A stretch of DNA of 58,390 nt from Patescibacteria group bacterium (GTDB lineage: Bacteria; Patescibacteriota; WWE3; JAUXAW01; JAYEID01). The notes below the pieces were generated by a model. It saw only the letters and a list, made by a program, of their open reading frames with translations, had not been told where the DNA came from and ran no database searches. Positions 32,287-39,767 of this stretch are shown piece after piece (position 1 is the first letter of the stretch; every line of letters begins with the position of its first letter). The position numbers and the translations under genes were made by a program. Location: assembly GCA_034659915.1 (NCBI GenBank), contig JAYEID010000014.1, positions 1 through 58,390 on the forward strand, written 5' to 3'.

Positions 32287-32694
32287 CTAAGTCACGGGTT
32301 TTGGCGGTAAGCGTTTGGATGGGCCCCAACTTGCCGCAAAAAGAACATCCCTACGTTCTTCCGCACTCAATATAATCTGGGTGCGTTCTGAAAACACATC
32401 CCTCTGAGCTTCCCTCAAGACCTGCAGAACAACCCCCATCAGATCAACAACTTGATTTCTGTTCAAGTCGAAAGTACGGGAAGGATAGATGTGTACTGTA
32501 ACAACTATAGCTGCCTCGGCAGAATAGATAAAAGGTTCCCTCCATTCAAAAGCAACCTCCCCTAAATCAATCCCCAAAGTATTAGAAACCACATTTCGGA
32601 TCTTCAATCCTAGTCCTTCTTTCAGCGATGTTGAGACATCAACTACCTCCGGAGCAGAAACTAGTGAAACACAAACTCTTAATGAAGCGTGCAT
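32287..32694 (-). CDS. Hypothetical protein of the island (135 aa)
   Basis: ATG 32694 is preceded by AAAGGAG at 9 nt; a TTG three codons upstream lies too close to that site. The product begins MHASLRVCVSLVSAPEVVDV, with an alternating beta-alpha pattern and a central long helix (RNQVVDLMGVVLQVLREAQRDVF). It ends in a basic Pro-rich tail. The overall size and beta-alpha-beta look recall small tautomerase or ACT-like folds, but no catalytic signature supports that. It has its own promoter at 32773-32801. Confidence 0.65.
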   Translation of the reverse strand: MHASLRVCVSLVSAPEVVDVSTSLKEGLGLKIRNVVSNTLGIDLGEVAFEWREPFIYSAEAAIVVTVHIYPSRTFDLNRNQVVDLMGVVLQVLREAQRDVFSERTQIILSAEERRDVLFAASWGPSKRLPPKPVT

Positions 32695-32772
32695 TTTTCC
32701 CAACTCCTTTCTCTAGACGTAGAAAGTTGCCCAACTGGGCAGCGTAGGAAATGAAACAAACTTGCAGTAACA

Positions 32773-32801
32773 ACTATAGCAAATGGCAAGGTAGTTAGCA
32801 A
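32773..32801 (-). promoter_or_regulatory. Promoter of the 32694 gene
   Basis: Minus strand TTGCTA (32801-32796), 17-bp spacer, TATAGT (32778-32773), giving a leader of about 70 nt. Short inverted pieces GCCCAACTG/CAGTTGGGC flank this region (about 32728 and 32821). Confidence 0.55.
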
Positions 32802-32930
32802 CTTTATAAGATATTTTAGCAGTTGGGCAGGTTACTAGCCAAACAATAAGAAGGAGGGAAAGAAGAGCAACTCCATGTGGTGACTAGTGTTCGAAACTAT
32901 TTTGAGAAGCTTAAATTAGCAGTAGCTGAA

Positions 32931-32989
32931 CAAAAAAGAGAACGGGGGTTCAAGTCTACATACGAAAGTAGACAAGATTTCCCCCGTTC
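32931..32989 (-). terminator. Rho-independent terminator of the 33070 gene
   Basis: Arms GAACGGGGG (32940-32948) and CCCCCGTTC (32981-32989) with an inner GTCTAC/GTAGAC hairpin. On the minus strand TCTTTTTTG follows directly (32939-32931). Confidence 0.88.
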
Positions 32990-33069
32990 GGGTTAAGTTT
33001 GTGCGCAATCGCGTGTTACGAGAACCAAAGGTATTTTCCTACTAGGCCATGGTTTCTGCTACAGTGGGC

Positions 33070-33378
33070 TCAGGAATGTGCCCGTAATTCAGGGACTCCC
33101 TCTCTTCTCCGCTTGAAGTAGTCTTCGCCGGATAGCTGGTGCGTATCAAGACACACTTTAAGCACATTACCTGTTGGGTGCGTAACGATCGCGTACCAAC
33201 GTTCTCCACCAGTGAACAGGGTCCTCACAAGTTCTTGACGCACTTCACAGTTCCGGAAAAGAAAACCCCACACAAAAATATCCGCAGTGCCATCCTCATT
33301 TCTTTTAACATCGTTCTCGTGTGCTTCGATAAGTCGCGGGCTTTCCTCCGTATAACGAACTTCCTCAACCGGTTCCAC
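33070..33378 (-). CDS. Hypothetical protein of the island (102 aa), intact copy of a duplicated family
   Basis: The start is GTG 33378, with AAAGGAG 6 nt upstream. The product VEPVEEVRYTEESPRL, DVKRNEDGTADIFVWGFLF and IVTHPTGNVLKV is a small beta-rich soluble protein. The paralog at 32028-32258 shares DVxRNxDGTAxxFV, CEV and HPTGN, so these are the conserved core. No known family is recognised. It has promoter B (33453-33481) and its own terminator, making it a single-gene unit. Confidence 0.7.
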   Translation of the reverse strand: MEPVEEVRYTEESPRLIEAHENDVKRNEDGTADIFVWGFLFRNCEVRQELVRTLFTGGERWYAIVTHPTGNVLKVCLDTHQLSGEDYFKRRREGVPELRAHS

Positions 33379-33452
33379 TTTTCGCTCCTTTCTTAAATAA
33401 CGAATCGATAAGCTCCAACCAATACGGGCTAAAAACACATATCTCTGGGGTA

Positions 33453-33495
33453 ACAATAACAAATTTCGGGGTAATTTACAATTTTATGGGGTAGC
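33453..33495 (-). promoter_or_regulatory. Island promoter B (duplicated regulatory element)
   Basis: Minus strand TTGTAA (33481-33476), 17-bp spacer, TATTGT (33458-33453). It shares ACCCnATAAAATTGT and AAATTTGTTAT with island promoter A. The upstream half also pairs with the end of the GIY-YIG gene (GGGGTAGC/GCTACCCC, 33487-33494 and 33522-33529). Confidence 0.65.
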
Positions 33496-33497
33496 GA

Positions 33498-33734
33498 TTA
33501 GATTAGATGTTTGTTTCTAAAAGCTACCCCTGAACCTGTTTTGAGATAGGCTTCAAATGATTCTGCTTTTTCTTTCGATTCAAAAGCTGTATAGGAAACT
33601 AACCGGCAAGGTAAAAAATTCTTAGTAGAGGGGTTCTTGCCAGATTGATGCTCTTCCAATCTTCTATCAAGATCATATGTTGAACCGGTATAGTAATCTC
33701 CGTTGGAAAGGTTGAGGATATAAACGTAGTGCAC
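33498..33734 (-). CDS. GIY-YIG nuclease domain protein, intact
   Basis: 78 aa starting at GTG 33734. The GIY-type strand is HYVYILNLSNGDYYTGST, the helix DLDRRLEEHQSGKN supplies the conserved Arg and His, and the end is KAESFEAYLKTGSGVAF with the catalytic-type Glu. Single-domain proteins of this kind are related to UvrC and to homing nucleases. Their cellular role is not established. Downstream lie island promoter B; upstream are palindromes and a 15-bp copy of the tRNA-Asn 3' end. A TACAAT box lies 6 nt before the GTG. Confidence 0.88.
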   Translation of the reverse strand: MHYVYILNLSNGDYYTGSTYDLDRRLEEHQSGKNPSTKNFLPCRLVSYTAFESKEKAESFEAYLKTGSGVAFRNKHLI

Positions 33735-33763
33735 AAACCTATTGTATCAGATGCCCTACTTCG

Positions 33764-33842
33764 TCCTCCTTCGCTAAAGCTTCGGACGACTACGTACGGC
33801 ACTCATAATTCCTAAACTCGCAGACTCGTTAAGGAATTATGG
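33764..33842. repeat. Palindromic repeats upstream of the intact GIY-YIG gene
   Basis: The REP-like GTCCTCCTTCGCTAAAGC/GCTTCGGACGAC block (about 33766-33790) is followed by CATAATTCC/GGAATTATG arms (about 33804-33840). Related REP cores (TCCGCC..CGCTAAGGCTTCGGCGGA) occur near tRNA-Ser at 39633-39659 and near tRNA-Asn. Confidence 0.65.
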
Positions 33843-34324
33843 TGGCTCCGGGGGTGGTATACTTCGGTCAGAAGCTACGTACTACCTGAATCACCCCCTA
33901 CGACCGGAAGAGAAGTCCTTCTCCAAGGCTACGGAAACTAATCGTTTGTATGCAAAAGCTTTCCCTGACCCAGTCTTTAAATATTTTTCGAAGTTTCTTG
34001 CTTCTTTTTCCGTTTGAAAAGCACCATACCAAACTAAATCCCATGGCCTATGTGGTCTAGTAGATTCTACCTTCCCATCATTATGCAACTTGATCCTGCT
34101 TTTCAAATTATCAGTCGAACCGTAATAAAAAATAGGGGACTTTTAACTTAGAAGTATATAGCAATAAAACATTGGAAGGATGCAAAACCGTACTACATCA
34201 GAACTTCGTAATGGCATACCAGTTCGTAACGCCCTGTCGCTCAAAGCTTTGGAAGCGTAGTGGACCTTCTCAAAAAGATGGCATGCCAGTCCGTAGCCTT
34301 GGCGAAGGATGGCTCCGGGGGTGG
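33843..34324. mobile_element. Candidate small element inserted at the tRNA-Asn 3' end
   Basis: The 15-bp sequence TGGCTCCGGGGGTGG occurs at 33843-33857 and at 34310-34324, where it is the CCA, discriminator, acceptor and first T-stem bases of tRNA-Asn. Between the copies lie a GIY-YIG gene (broken) and palindromes. Direct repeats made of a tRNA 3' end are the usual footprint of site-specific insertion. The unit of about 470 bp carries no recombinase, so it would depend on another enzyme, or it is a duplication by recombination. Inference from repeat structure only. Confidence 0.5.
33891..34172 (-). pseudogene. GIY-YIG nuclease domain protein interrupted by in-frame TAA
   Basis: From ATG 34172 the frame reads MFYCYILLS, then TAA (34145-34143), then KSPIFYYGSTDNLKSRIKLHNDGK and FEKYLKTGSGKAF in the same frame. 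The two parts make one full GIY-YIG domain. The lesion is in the linker between the GIY-like strand and YYG, the same place as the frameshift in the copy at 10027-10283. Alternatively translation restarts at an internal TTG, but that would lose the first catalytic strand. Confidence 0.8.
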
Positions 34325-34618
34325 GATTCGAACCCACAACCTAGGGCTTACACTTAACCTCCTGCTTTCACAAGAGAGTGGACTATCTCATTATCATATT
34401 TCGATATGTAATCGAAACGTAGATACTGGGCACTTGAAGGTGTAATCACCTAGTCTCTGAACCTTCTCTGTTTAAGAAAACAGAGCTTGGCTGCGGATTA
34501 CCATAATCCCTATAAGGATCTTAGGCTTCCCGACAATTCACCCAGTTGGCATCTTGAAGTTTCCTTCAAGAGCTGCGCTTCTGCACAGGCCCGCGCGCTA
34601 CCATTGCGCCACCCCGGA
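34310..34618 (-). tRNA. tRNA-Asn (GUU) interrupted by a group I intron
   Basis: Exon 1 (34618-34585) begins TCCGGGGTGGCGC and ends in the anticodon loop at CTGT. Exon 2 (34350-34310) begins TAAGCCC and ends CCCCGGAG plus encoded CCA. Joined, the loop is CTGTTAA (anticodon GUU), stem GGGC/GCCC, T-arm GTGGG TTCGAAT CCCAC and acceptor TCCGGGG/CCCCGGA with G73, a good tRNA-Asn of 75 nt. The intron sits between positions 35 and 36 of the anticodon. tRNA-Asn must be spliced for the cell to read AAC/AAU unless another copy exists elsewhere. Confidence 0.92.
34351..34584 (-). ncRNA. Group I intron (234 nt) in tRNA-Asn
   Basis: P1 is CUGU|GC paired with GCGCAG, placing a U-G wobble at the 5' splice site. 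P2 is CTTGAAG-GAAA-CTTCAAG. Core elements are visible in order: P-like AATTGTCGGGAAGCC, Q AATCCGCAGCCAAG, R GTTCAGAGACTAGG, S GAGATAGTCC (P7 GACTA/TAGTC) and a terminal G. No ORF fits inside. It is ORF-less like the cyanobacterial tRNA introns, but the host tRNA and position differ. Confidence 0.92.
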
Positions 34619-34659
34619 ACGTACCTATATTTTACTTTAAATTAAGGCTAGAATCAACT

Positions 34660-35742
34660 TTAAGAAGAACTACGCAAAAAGCCTTTAAGCTTTTTTGCCC
34701 TAGAAGGGTGTCGGAGACGGCGTAGAGCTTTAGCTTCAATTTGGCGGATTCGTTCTCTGGTTACGTCAAATTCCTTTCCTACTTCTTCTAATGTTCGGGG
34801 TTTACCGTCTTCTAACCCAAACCGAAACTCCAAAACTTTCCGTTCTCTGGGATCCAATGTAGAAAGGACCTCCCGAATCTTATCTTTGAGTAAAGACTGA
34901 GAAGTAACATCTTCAGGAGAAATAACTGTTTCATCTGGCAAGAAATCCTTTAAGCGTGAGTCCCCCTCCTCACCAACTGGAGCTTCAATCGATGCCGGAC
35001 GACGACGGATTCGCTCAATCTGCCGCGCCTTTTCAATATCAACATCTTCCATTTCTGCCGCAACCTCTTCTGGTTCTGGCTCACGATCTAACTCCTGCTC
35101 AAGTTTCCTAGCTACTTTCTTATATTTATTTATAGTCTCAATCATGTGCACCGGGATTCTAATTGTCCTTGCTTGGTCTGCAATTGCTCTAGTCACTCCC
35201 TGACGAATCCACCAAGTAGCGTATGTAGAAAATTTGTAACCCTTTCTCCAATCAAACTTTTCAACAGCACGCATAAGTCCAATATTTCCTTCTTGGATAA
35301 GATCCAAAAAGGAAAGGCCCCTTCCCGTATATTTTTTTGCAATAGAAACAACCAAACGGAGATTTGCCTGAGTAAGATGCTTACGAGCTTCCTCATCTCC
35401 TTTTTCTACTCGCTTTGACAACTCAACTTCTTCTTCAGCAGTAAGAAGGGGAATTCGTCCTATTTCCCGTAAATACATCTTCACAGGATCAGAGTAACTT
35501 TCATTTTTGACATCATCTAGAGAAAGCTCCTCCTCGATTTCCTCTCGGGTTTTCTCATCTTCAGGCTCTTCGAGGACATCAATTCCCTCCTGAACAAAGA
35601 TTGTATACACGTCGTCTAAAAGCTCAATATCGTCCTCTGCCTCAGGAAATACAGCTAATACTTCTTCCTGAGTAACATAACCTTTTTCCTTACCTTCCTT
35701 TATTAATTCTTTTGCTCCAGTTTTTTCTCTTAAATCTTTCAT
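34660..35742 (-). CDS. rpoD: RNA polymerase primary sigma factor
   Basis: 360 aa. A short region 1.1-like domain (about 10-60: [26 protein letters not shown]) comes first. Region 1.2/2 follows with [21 protein letters not shown] and [14 protein letters not shown] (2.3/2.4), then region 3, and region 4 with [30 protein letters not shown]. Region 4 recognises -35 TTGACA, in line with the promoters found in this window. Its ATG overlaps the dnaG stop by 4 nt, so sigma and primase are cotranslated, the order known from the classical macromolecular-synthesis operon (minus rpsU). Confidence 0.97.
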   Translation of the reverse strand: MKDLREKTGAKELIKEGKEKGYVTQEEVLAVFPEAEDDIELLDDVYTIFVQEGIDVLEEPEDEKTREEIEEELSLDDVKNESYSDPVKMYLREIGRIPLLTAEEEVELSKRVEKGDEEARKHLTQANLRLVVSIAKKYTGRGLSFLDLIQEGNIGLMRAVEKFDWRKGYKFSTYATWWIRQGVTRAIADQARTIRIPVHMIETINKYKKVARKLEQELDREPEPEEVAAEMEDVDIEKARQIERIRRRPASIEAPVGEEGDSRLKDFLPDETVISPEDVTSQSLLKDKIREVLSTLDPRERKVLEFRFGLEDGKPRTLEEVGKEFDVTRERIRQIEAKALRRLRHPSRAKKLKGFLRSSS

Positions 35743-37517
35743 TGTAATTTGCGTGAGTATTTACTTAGCTTTTCTTGTAGTTTTTCTATTTTGTCGTATT
35801 CTCCCGCCTCCTCCGCAACAGCAATTTCCTTACCCAGCTTCTTTATCTTTCTCCGAATCTTCTCTTGCTTCAGTTTATGCAAACCTACCTCTAATTCATC
35901 ATCCAAATCTTCCAGTGCGAAATTAAAATCTTGCAAAACTAAATCTTCCAGCAATTCCAAAAGCTCTGAATCCTGCTCAATTTTAGCACGGAACCCCTTT
36001 AAAATAAAGTCCTCGTTGTCACGATGGTAACTTTTCAACCTTTCAAAAAAAGTGCGGAGACGAGGATGAGAAAAATCCTCCCGTCCCAAGCGATGGGTAA
36101 ATGCTTCTGCACGATCCTTAGGGGCTCGTAAAATAAGAGCCAACATGTAAAATTCTTTTGATGGATACTCTCTTTGTTCAAAATATGGCTCTAAATCCGA
36201 CTCCGACCTGTTTTTGTAGTCCTCGGACCGCGCAGAGGGGGCTTTGGCTAATGCCTGCTCTACAACCTCTAATCCCATCTCCAATTCAGAAGCTAGCTTT
36301 TGCACATAAGCAGCCCTTTGAATATCATCGAAAATATCTTTCAAAACAGGAAGCACCTCTGCTGCCACCTTTTTCTTACCTTCTGGTGTTTTTTGATCGT
36401 ACTTTTGTAGTGCTTTCTGGATGTAAAAATCGTAAACCGCAACTGGCTGCTCAACTAATCGTGACCACTCAGAAGGCGCTTGACGCGCACAATCATCTGG
36501 ATCTTTGTATTTTGGGGGAAGGACAACCACCGAAACATCCAACCCCTCTTTCTCTGCCAACTCAATACCCCGGCGAGTAGCTGCGTTACCTGCTAGATCT
36601 GTATCAAAACAAATGGAAATACTGTCCGCATATCTCTTAAACAAACCGATCTGACCCGGAGTAAGAGCAGTACCTTGCGAAGCTACAATATTTTTGGTAC
36701 CGCGAGAGTAAGGCATTAAAAGATCAATAGGTCCCTCTACAACCAAAGCTTTGCCTGATTCACGAATAAATTTTTTACTTTGAAATAAACCATACAGATA
36801 CCTACTTTTACTAAAAACTAGGCTTTCAGGAGTATTCATATATTTTGGACCTGTTTCCTCTTTAAGTGCCCGACCAGAAAAACCCACTACGTCCCCGCGG
36901 TAGTTATGGAGGGGAAACATAAGTCTACCACGAAACCTATCATAAAACTTACGGCCAGTATCCTTACGAATAACTAAACCACTTTCCACAATTTCTGAAA
37001 GAGTAAATCCTTTACTCAAGAGAAACCTACCTAGACTTTCCCAGGACTGCGGGGCGTATCCTAACTTAAAGTCCTCAATAATCTCATTTGGCAACTCTCT
37101 TTCCCCTCTTACATAATTTAGAGCTGCGGTTCCAACATCATGCTCTGTAAGGAGGTAATGAAAAAATTCTTGCGCTAACTGGTTAATCCGCAAAATCTTT
37201 TCTTTGCGACCCTCTTTCGGCGAGGGTTTGTAATCTTTAAGCTCTACACCTGCTTGGTCTGCTAAAGTTTTCAAAGCTTCACCAAAATCAACACCTTCCA
37301 TCTCCATTAAAAAATTGTAAACATCCCCAGCCTTGCCACAGCCAAAGCACTTGTACATTTGTAACTCGGGGGAAACCATAAAAGAAGGAGTTTTCTCCTC
37401 GTGAAAAGGACAAAGCGTTTTATAGTTCTTACCAGCTTTTTCTAAATTCAAATAGCGGGACACAAAATCAACTATATCTATCTTTTCTTTAATTTCTTGA
37501 ACTTGGTCTGTAGCCAT
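35739..37517 (-). CDS. dnaG: DNA primase
   Basis: 592 aa. The N-terminal CHC2 zinc ribbon ([11 protein letters not shown]...[15 protein letters not shown], about 38-70) is followed by the TOPRIM core with [13 protein letters not shown] and the DTDLAG metal motif. A C-terminal helicase-binding region ends in a long Lys/Glu coiled coil. It makes RNA primers for replication. I choose ATG 37517 over the adjacent GTG: a TACAAT box ends 9 nt before it and no Shine-Dalgarno site is present, so the mRNA is probably leaderless. First gene of dnaG-rpoD. Confidence 0.96.
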   Translation of the reverse strand: MATDQVQEIKEKIDIVDFVSRYLNLEKAGKNYKTLCPFHEEKTPSFMVSPELQMYKCFGCGKAGDVYNFLMEMEGVDFGEALKTLADQAGVELKDYKPSPKEGRKEKILRINQLAQEFFHYLLTEHDVGTAALNYVRGERELPNEIIEDFKLGYAPQSWESLGRFLLSKGFTLSEIVESGLVIRKDTGRKFYDRFRGRLMFPLHNYRGDVVGFSGRALKEETGPKYMNTPESLVFSKSRYLYGLFQSKKFIRESGKALVVEGPIDLLMPYSRGTKNIVASQGTALTPGQIGLFKRYADSISICFDTDLAGNAATRRGIELAEKEGLDVSVVVLPPKYKDPDDCARQAPSEWSRLVEQPVAVYDFYIQKALQKYDQKTPEGKKKVAAEVLPVLKDIFDDIQRAAYVQKLASELEMGLEVVEQALAKAPSARSEDYKNRSESDLEPYFEQREYPSKEFYMLALILRAPKDRAEAFTHRLGREDFSHPRLRTFFERLKSYHRDNEDFILKGFRAKIEQDSELLELLEDLVLQDFNFALEDLDDELEVGLHKLKQEKIRRKIKKLGKEIAVAEEAGEYDKIEKLQEKLSKYSRKLQ

Positions 37518-37577
37518 CACAATAATATTGTATCAAAATCTGGTTTTTCTCAAACAAATCAAAGTTTACTCAAAAGC

Positions 37578-37668
37578 TGGCGGAGGGGGTGGGATTCGAA
37601 CCCACGTGTGCTTTTAAACACGCTTGCTTTCCAAGCAAGTGCGATGGGCCAGACTACGCGACCCCTCC
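37578..37668 (-). tRNA. tRNA-Ser (GGA)
   Basis: Acceptor GGAGGGG/CCCCTCC, anticodon arm CTTGC TTGGAAA GCAAG, long variable arm GTGTTTAAAAGCAC typical of serine, T-arm GTGGG TTCGAAT CCCAC, G73 and encoded CCA (37580-37578). Confidence 0.95.
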
Positions 37669-37740
37669 ATAACACAACTTAATAATACCATAAAACCATA
37701 CCAACTACGTGTTCACAGCAAAAAATCACGCGAAAAGTTA

Positions 37741-37816
37741 TGGTGCGCTTGAGAGGGTTCGAACCTCTGACCTGCTGCTCCGGAGGCAACCGCTCTATCC
37801 ACTGAGCTACAAGCGC
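37741..37816 (-). tRNA. tRNA-Arg (CCG)
   Basis: Acceptor GCGCTTG/CAAGCGC, D-stem GCTC/GAGC, anticodon arm GTTGC CTCCGGA GCAGC, T-arm AGAGG TTCGAAC CCTCT, A73 and encoded CCA. It reads CGG. Confidence 0.94.
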
Positions 37817-37906
37817 CAAACAAACGCAATTTTTTACGAGGTTTCAAAGTTTTAGAAGTTAAGCACCCTTAACTAACAGGTTAATTTTATCAGTTGAATA
37901 ATTAGA

Positions 37907-38467
37907 TTACTCGTTGTAAATGTAAGGCTTACTATTAAAGAGTCTTAAAAGGTAATATCCCTGAGGTCTGTATTCCAAAACACTAAGACTTGCTGTATAA
38001 GTTTGAAGGCGAACTGCAGTTTCCAAACTCATTTTTAGTGTTAAAGCTAAAGTAGCCCGAATCATATTTCCGTGACAGACTAGCGCAACAGAGGAACCAG
38101 CATAATTCTCCCGAACATCTTCTAACACACCTTCTACACCTTCCTGAGCCTCCACCAGTATCTTCGCCATTTCCAAGCGGGTTTCATCCTCAGAAAGGTC
38201 TAAGGGATCTGTCCACAAAGGAATCTCGCGCAGACGTGAGTCTACCCTCACGGAAGAATCACCAGCCAAAACAGCGGCTGTATCGCGCGCTCTTTGATAG
38301 GGACTACTATAGTAAGCAACTATTGGGTAGTTGCTTAAAAATTGGGCAAGGTCTTGAACTTCTTTTCTACCATGCTCACAAAGACCATCTTCTGGCTTTT
38401 GCGCACGGGGGTCAACTCCAGTATCCCCGTGGCGAATCAAAAGTATTGTTGTTGAACCACTAGTCAT
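37907..38467 (-). CDS. Histidine phosphatase family protein (phosphoglycerate mutase-like)
   Basis: 186 aa. The catalytic RHG motif is in ILLIRHGDTG (about 9-18), with the partner Arg in YSSPYQRARDTA and the second catalytic His in LVCHGNMIRA. This is the branch-2-like fold of small phosphatases, including cofactor-dependent mutases and nucleotide or phosphoprotein phosphatases. A dedicated glycolytic mutase is unlikely given the small size. It is alone between tRNA genes on the same strand. Confidence 0.9.
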   Translation of the reverse strand: MTSGSTTILLIRHGDTGVDPRAQKPEDGLCEHGRKEVQDLAQFLSNYPIVAYYSSPYQRARDTAAVLAGDSSVRVDSRLREIPLWTDPLDLSEDETRLEMAKILVEAQEGVEGVLEDVRENYAGSSVALVCHGNMIRATLALTLKMSLETAVRLQTYTASLSVLEYRPQGYYLLRLFNSKPYIYNE

Positions 38468-38541
38468 CTATAAAAAAACTCCCCAATAAACAACTCTAAA
38501 CATTAGTTAGCATCCAGCAAAATTAAGCTTATAAGCGCTGA

Positions 38542-38631
38542 TGGCGGTGGGGGCGAGATTCGAACTCGCGTGGGGATAAATCCCCCCTCGGTTTTCGAGA
38601 CCGGGCCATTTAACCACTCTGGCACCCCACC
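38542..38631 (-). tRNA. tRNA-Ser (CGA)
   Basis: Acceptor GGTGGGG/CCCCACC, anticodon loop CTCGAAA, long variable arm GGGGATTTATCCCC, T-arm GCGAG TTCGAAT CTCGC, G73 and encoded CCA. It reads UCG. Its 5' end is 4 nt from the CCA end of the next tRNA gene, so both are in one transcript. Confidence 0.95.
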
Positions 38632-38635
38632 TAAA

Positions 38636-38711
38636 TGGTGTCCCCGGTGAGACTCGAACTCACAACCTTTGGCTCCGCAAGCCAACGCTCTATCCATTGA
38701 GCTACGGGGAC
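38636..38711 (-). tRNA. tRNA-Arg (GCG)
   Basis: Acceptor GTCCCCG/CGGGGAC, anticodon arm TTGGC TTGCGGA GCCAA, T-arm GTGAG TTCGAGT CTCAC, A73 and encoded CCA. The wobble base is G, so it reads CGC and CGU without inosine. Most bacteria use ACG here. Confidence 0.94.
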
Positions 38712-38753
38712 ATCAAAATAAATCCAAACCACCCATTAACTACAAAAAACCAA

Positions 38754-39296
38754 TCAACTCAAACCAGTCTTATCAGAAAGCCAATGAGCAGAACGCTCCA
38801 TCCAGTCAGTTGGGGGCTCAGTGACAAACTTCAAGTGCTTAGCTAATACATTTTTTATGCGGTGCTCATCTGTCTCCCCCAAAAGCATTATTAACTGCCC
38901 AGGAAAACCTCTTTTCAAAGTAACAACAAGGACACGTTCCCCTCCTAGATCCCTAAACCAAAATTCATCTAAATCTTTCCACGGGTACAAGGTTCCAGAA
39001 AAAGAAACCCCGTCTACTGTAATTTTATGGTGCAAGGTCTGGGGTTCTTTTGTGGAAAGCAAATAACTTACAAATGTAATCGCAAATACAACTCCAAGTA
39101 AGATAAATTCGCGCAGGAAAAGAGCTACAAAGCTAACTAAAACCACAATCACAGCTACAGTAGTAAACCAACTTTTATCGCGCTGTTTAAACGGTCTTTC
39201 TGAGGCTTCCCAATCTAATAGTACATCATCCTCACCCTTTTCATGGGCAGAGAAACTTTCATAATTTTCACTTTTTTCTATGCTTTGTTCTTCCAT
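38754..39296 (-). CDS. Hypothetical membrane protein with C-terminal soluble domain (180 aa)
   Basis: An acidic N-terminus (about 1-38) is followed by two closely spaced helices (WFTTVAVIVVLVSFVALFL and ILLGVVFAITFVSYLL) and then a beta-rich cytoplasmic domain (HHKITVDGVSFSGTLYPWKDLDEFWFRD, VLVVTLKRGFPGQLIML). The architecture resembles small PH-like or DUF5673-like proteins of CPR genomes, but the match is by pattern only. It lies between two tRNA genes on the same strand. Confidence 0.65.
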   Translation of the reverse strand: MEEQSIEKSENYESFSAHEKGEDDVLLDWEASERPFKQRDKSWFTTVAVIVVLVSFVALFLREFILLGVVFAITFVSYLLSTKEPQTLHHKITVDGVSFSGTLYPWKDLDEFWFRDLGGERVLVVTLKRGFPGQLIMLLGETDEHRIKNVLAKHLKFVTEPPTDWMERSAHWLSDKTGLS

Positions 39297-39401
39297 CTAT
39301 TAAACTAATCACCTCCTTCTGTTCAAATACCTTATCCCCACAAATCAGGCGCTGCAAAGTTCTAGCCCATCCTAGCAAATCGGGATTGGGACAAGACATC
39401 G

Positions 39402-39493
39402 TGGCGGAAGGGGTGGGATTCGAACCCACGGTCCCGATAAATCGAGACACTGGTTTTCAAGACCAGCGCTTTCAACCACTCAGCCACCCTTCC
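39402..39493 (-). tRNA. tRNA-Ser (UGA)
   Basis: Acceptor GGAAGGG/CCCTTCC, anticodon arm CTGGT CTTGAAA ACCAG, long variable arm, T-arm GTGGG TTCGAAT CCCAC, G73 and encoded CCA. It reads UCA. Part of its 5' half is duplicated 120-240 bp away (39614-39738). Confidence 0.95.
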
Positions 39494-39613
39494 ACTAACC
39501 ACTAAATCAAATTCCTGGTTTTTCCCGTAAACGCAGCCAAAAAGGCTACTACGGGATTAATTCGGCCACCGCATCAGGCTCGCCCAAGCTCACCTTCTGC
39601 GGGCCTCATTGAA

Positions 39614-39738
39614 CAAGACCAGCGCTTTCAACTCCGCCTACGCTAAGGCTTCGGCGGACTAATTCGACTTTCGATTCTTCCACCAGATTGGAATAATCGA
39701 GTCTCATTGAGCACTCAGCCACCCTTCCACTAACCACT
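39614..39738. repeat. Split duplicate of the tRNA-Ser(UGA) 5' half with a palindromic insert
   Basis: CAAGACCAGCGCTTTCAAC (39614-39632) copies the anticodon-to-D-arm part of the tRNA (from 39459). After 79 nt, 39712-39738 copies 39477-39503, the tRNA 5' end plus 10 nt of its upstream flank. The insert starts with a REP-like palindrome TCCGCC...GGCGGA (39633-39659) and is followed by TAATTCG...CTCATTGAG. A related TAATTCGG...CTCATTGAA unit lies at about 39554-39612. The fragment cannot form a tRNA. Confidence 0.8.
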
Positions 39739-39767
39739 CTAATGGTACCAAGAATTGTTTAAAATTA

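Noticed and set aside
32006-32375. Two plus-strand frames of 84 and 102 aa
   Set aside because: Both lie opposite the island genes, lack ribosome-binding sites, and have His/Arg/Pro-rich content typical of antisense frames.
34172-34445. Plus-strand frames over the tRNA-Asn region with GGIRTHNLG-like peptides
   Set aside because: Such peptides are the usual translation artefact of antisense tRNA T-arms; the tRNA explains the sequence. The same holds near other tRNAs.
34310-34618. Reading the split tRNA as Tyr(GUA) or Thr(UGU)
   Set aside because: Only the splice after CTGT with the 3' exon starting TAA fits the P1 U-G pair and a 7-nt loop, giving GUU. There is no long variable arm as needed for bacterial tRNA-Tyr.
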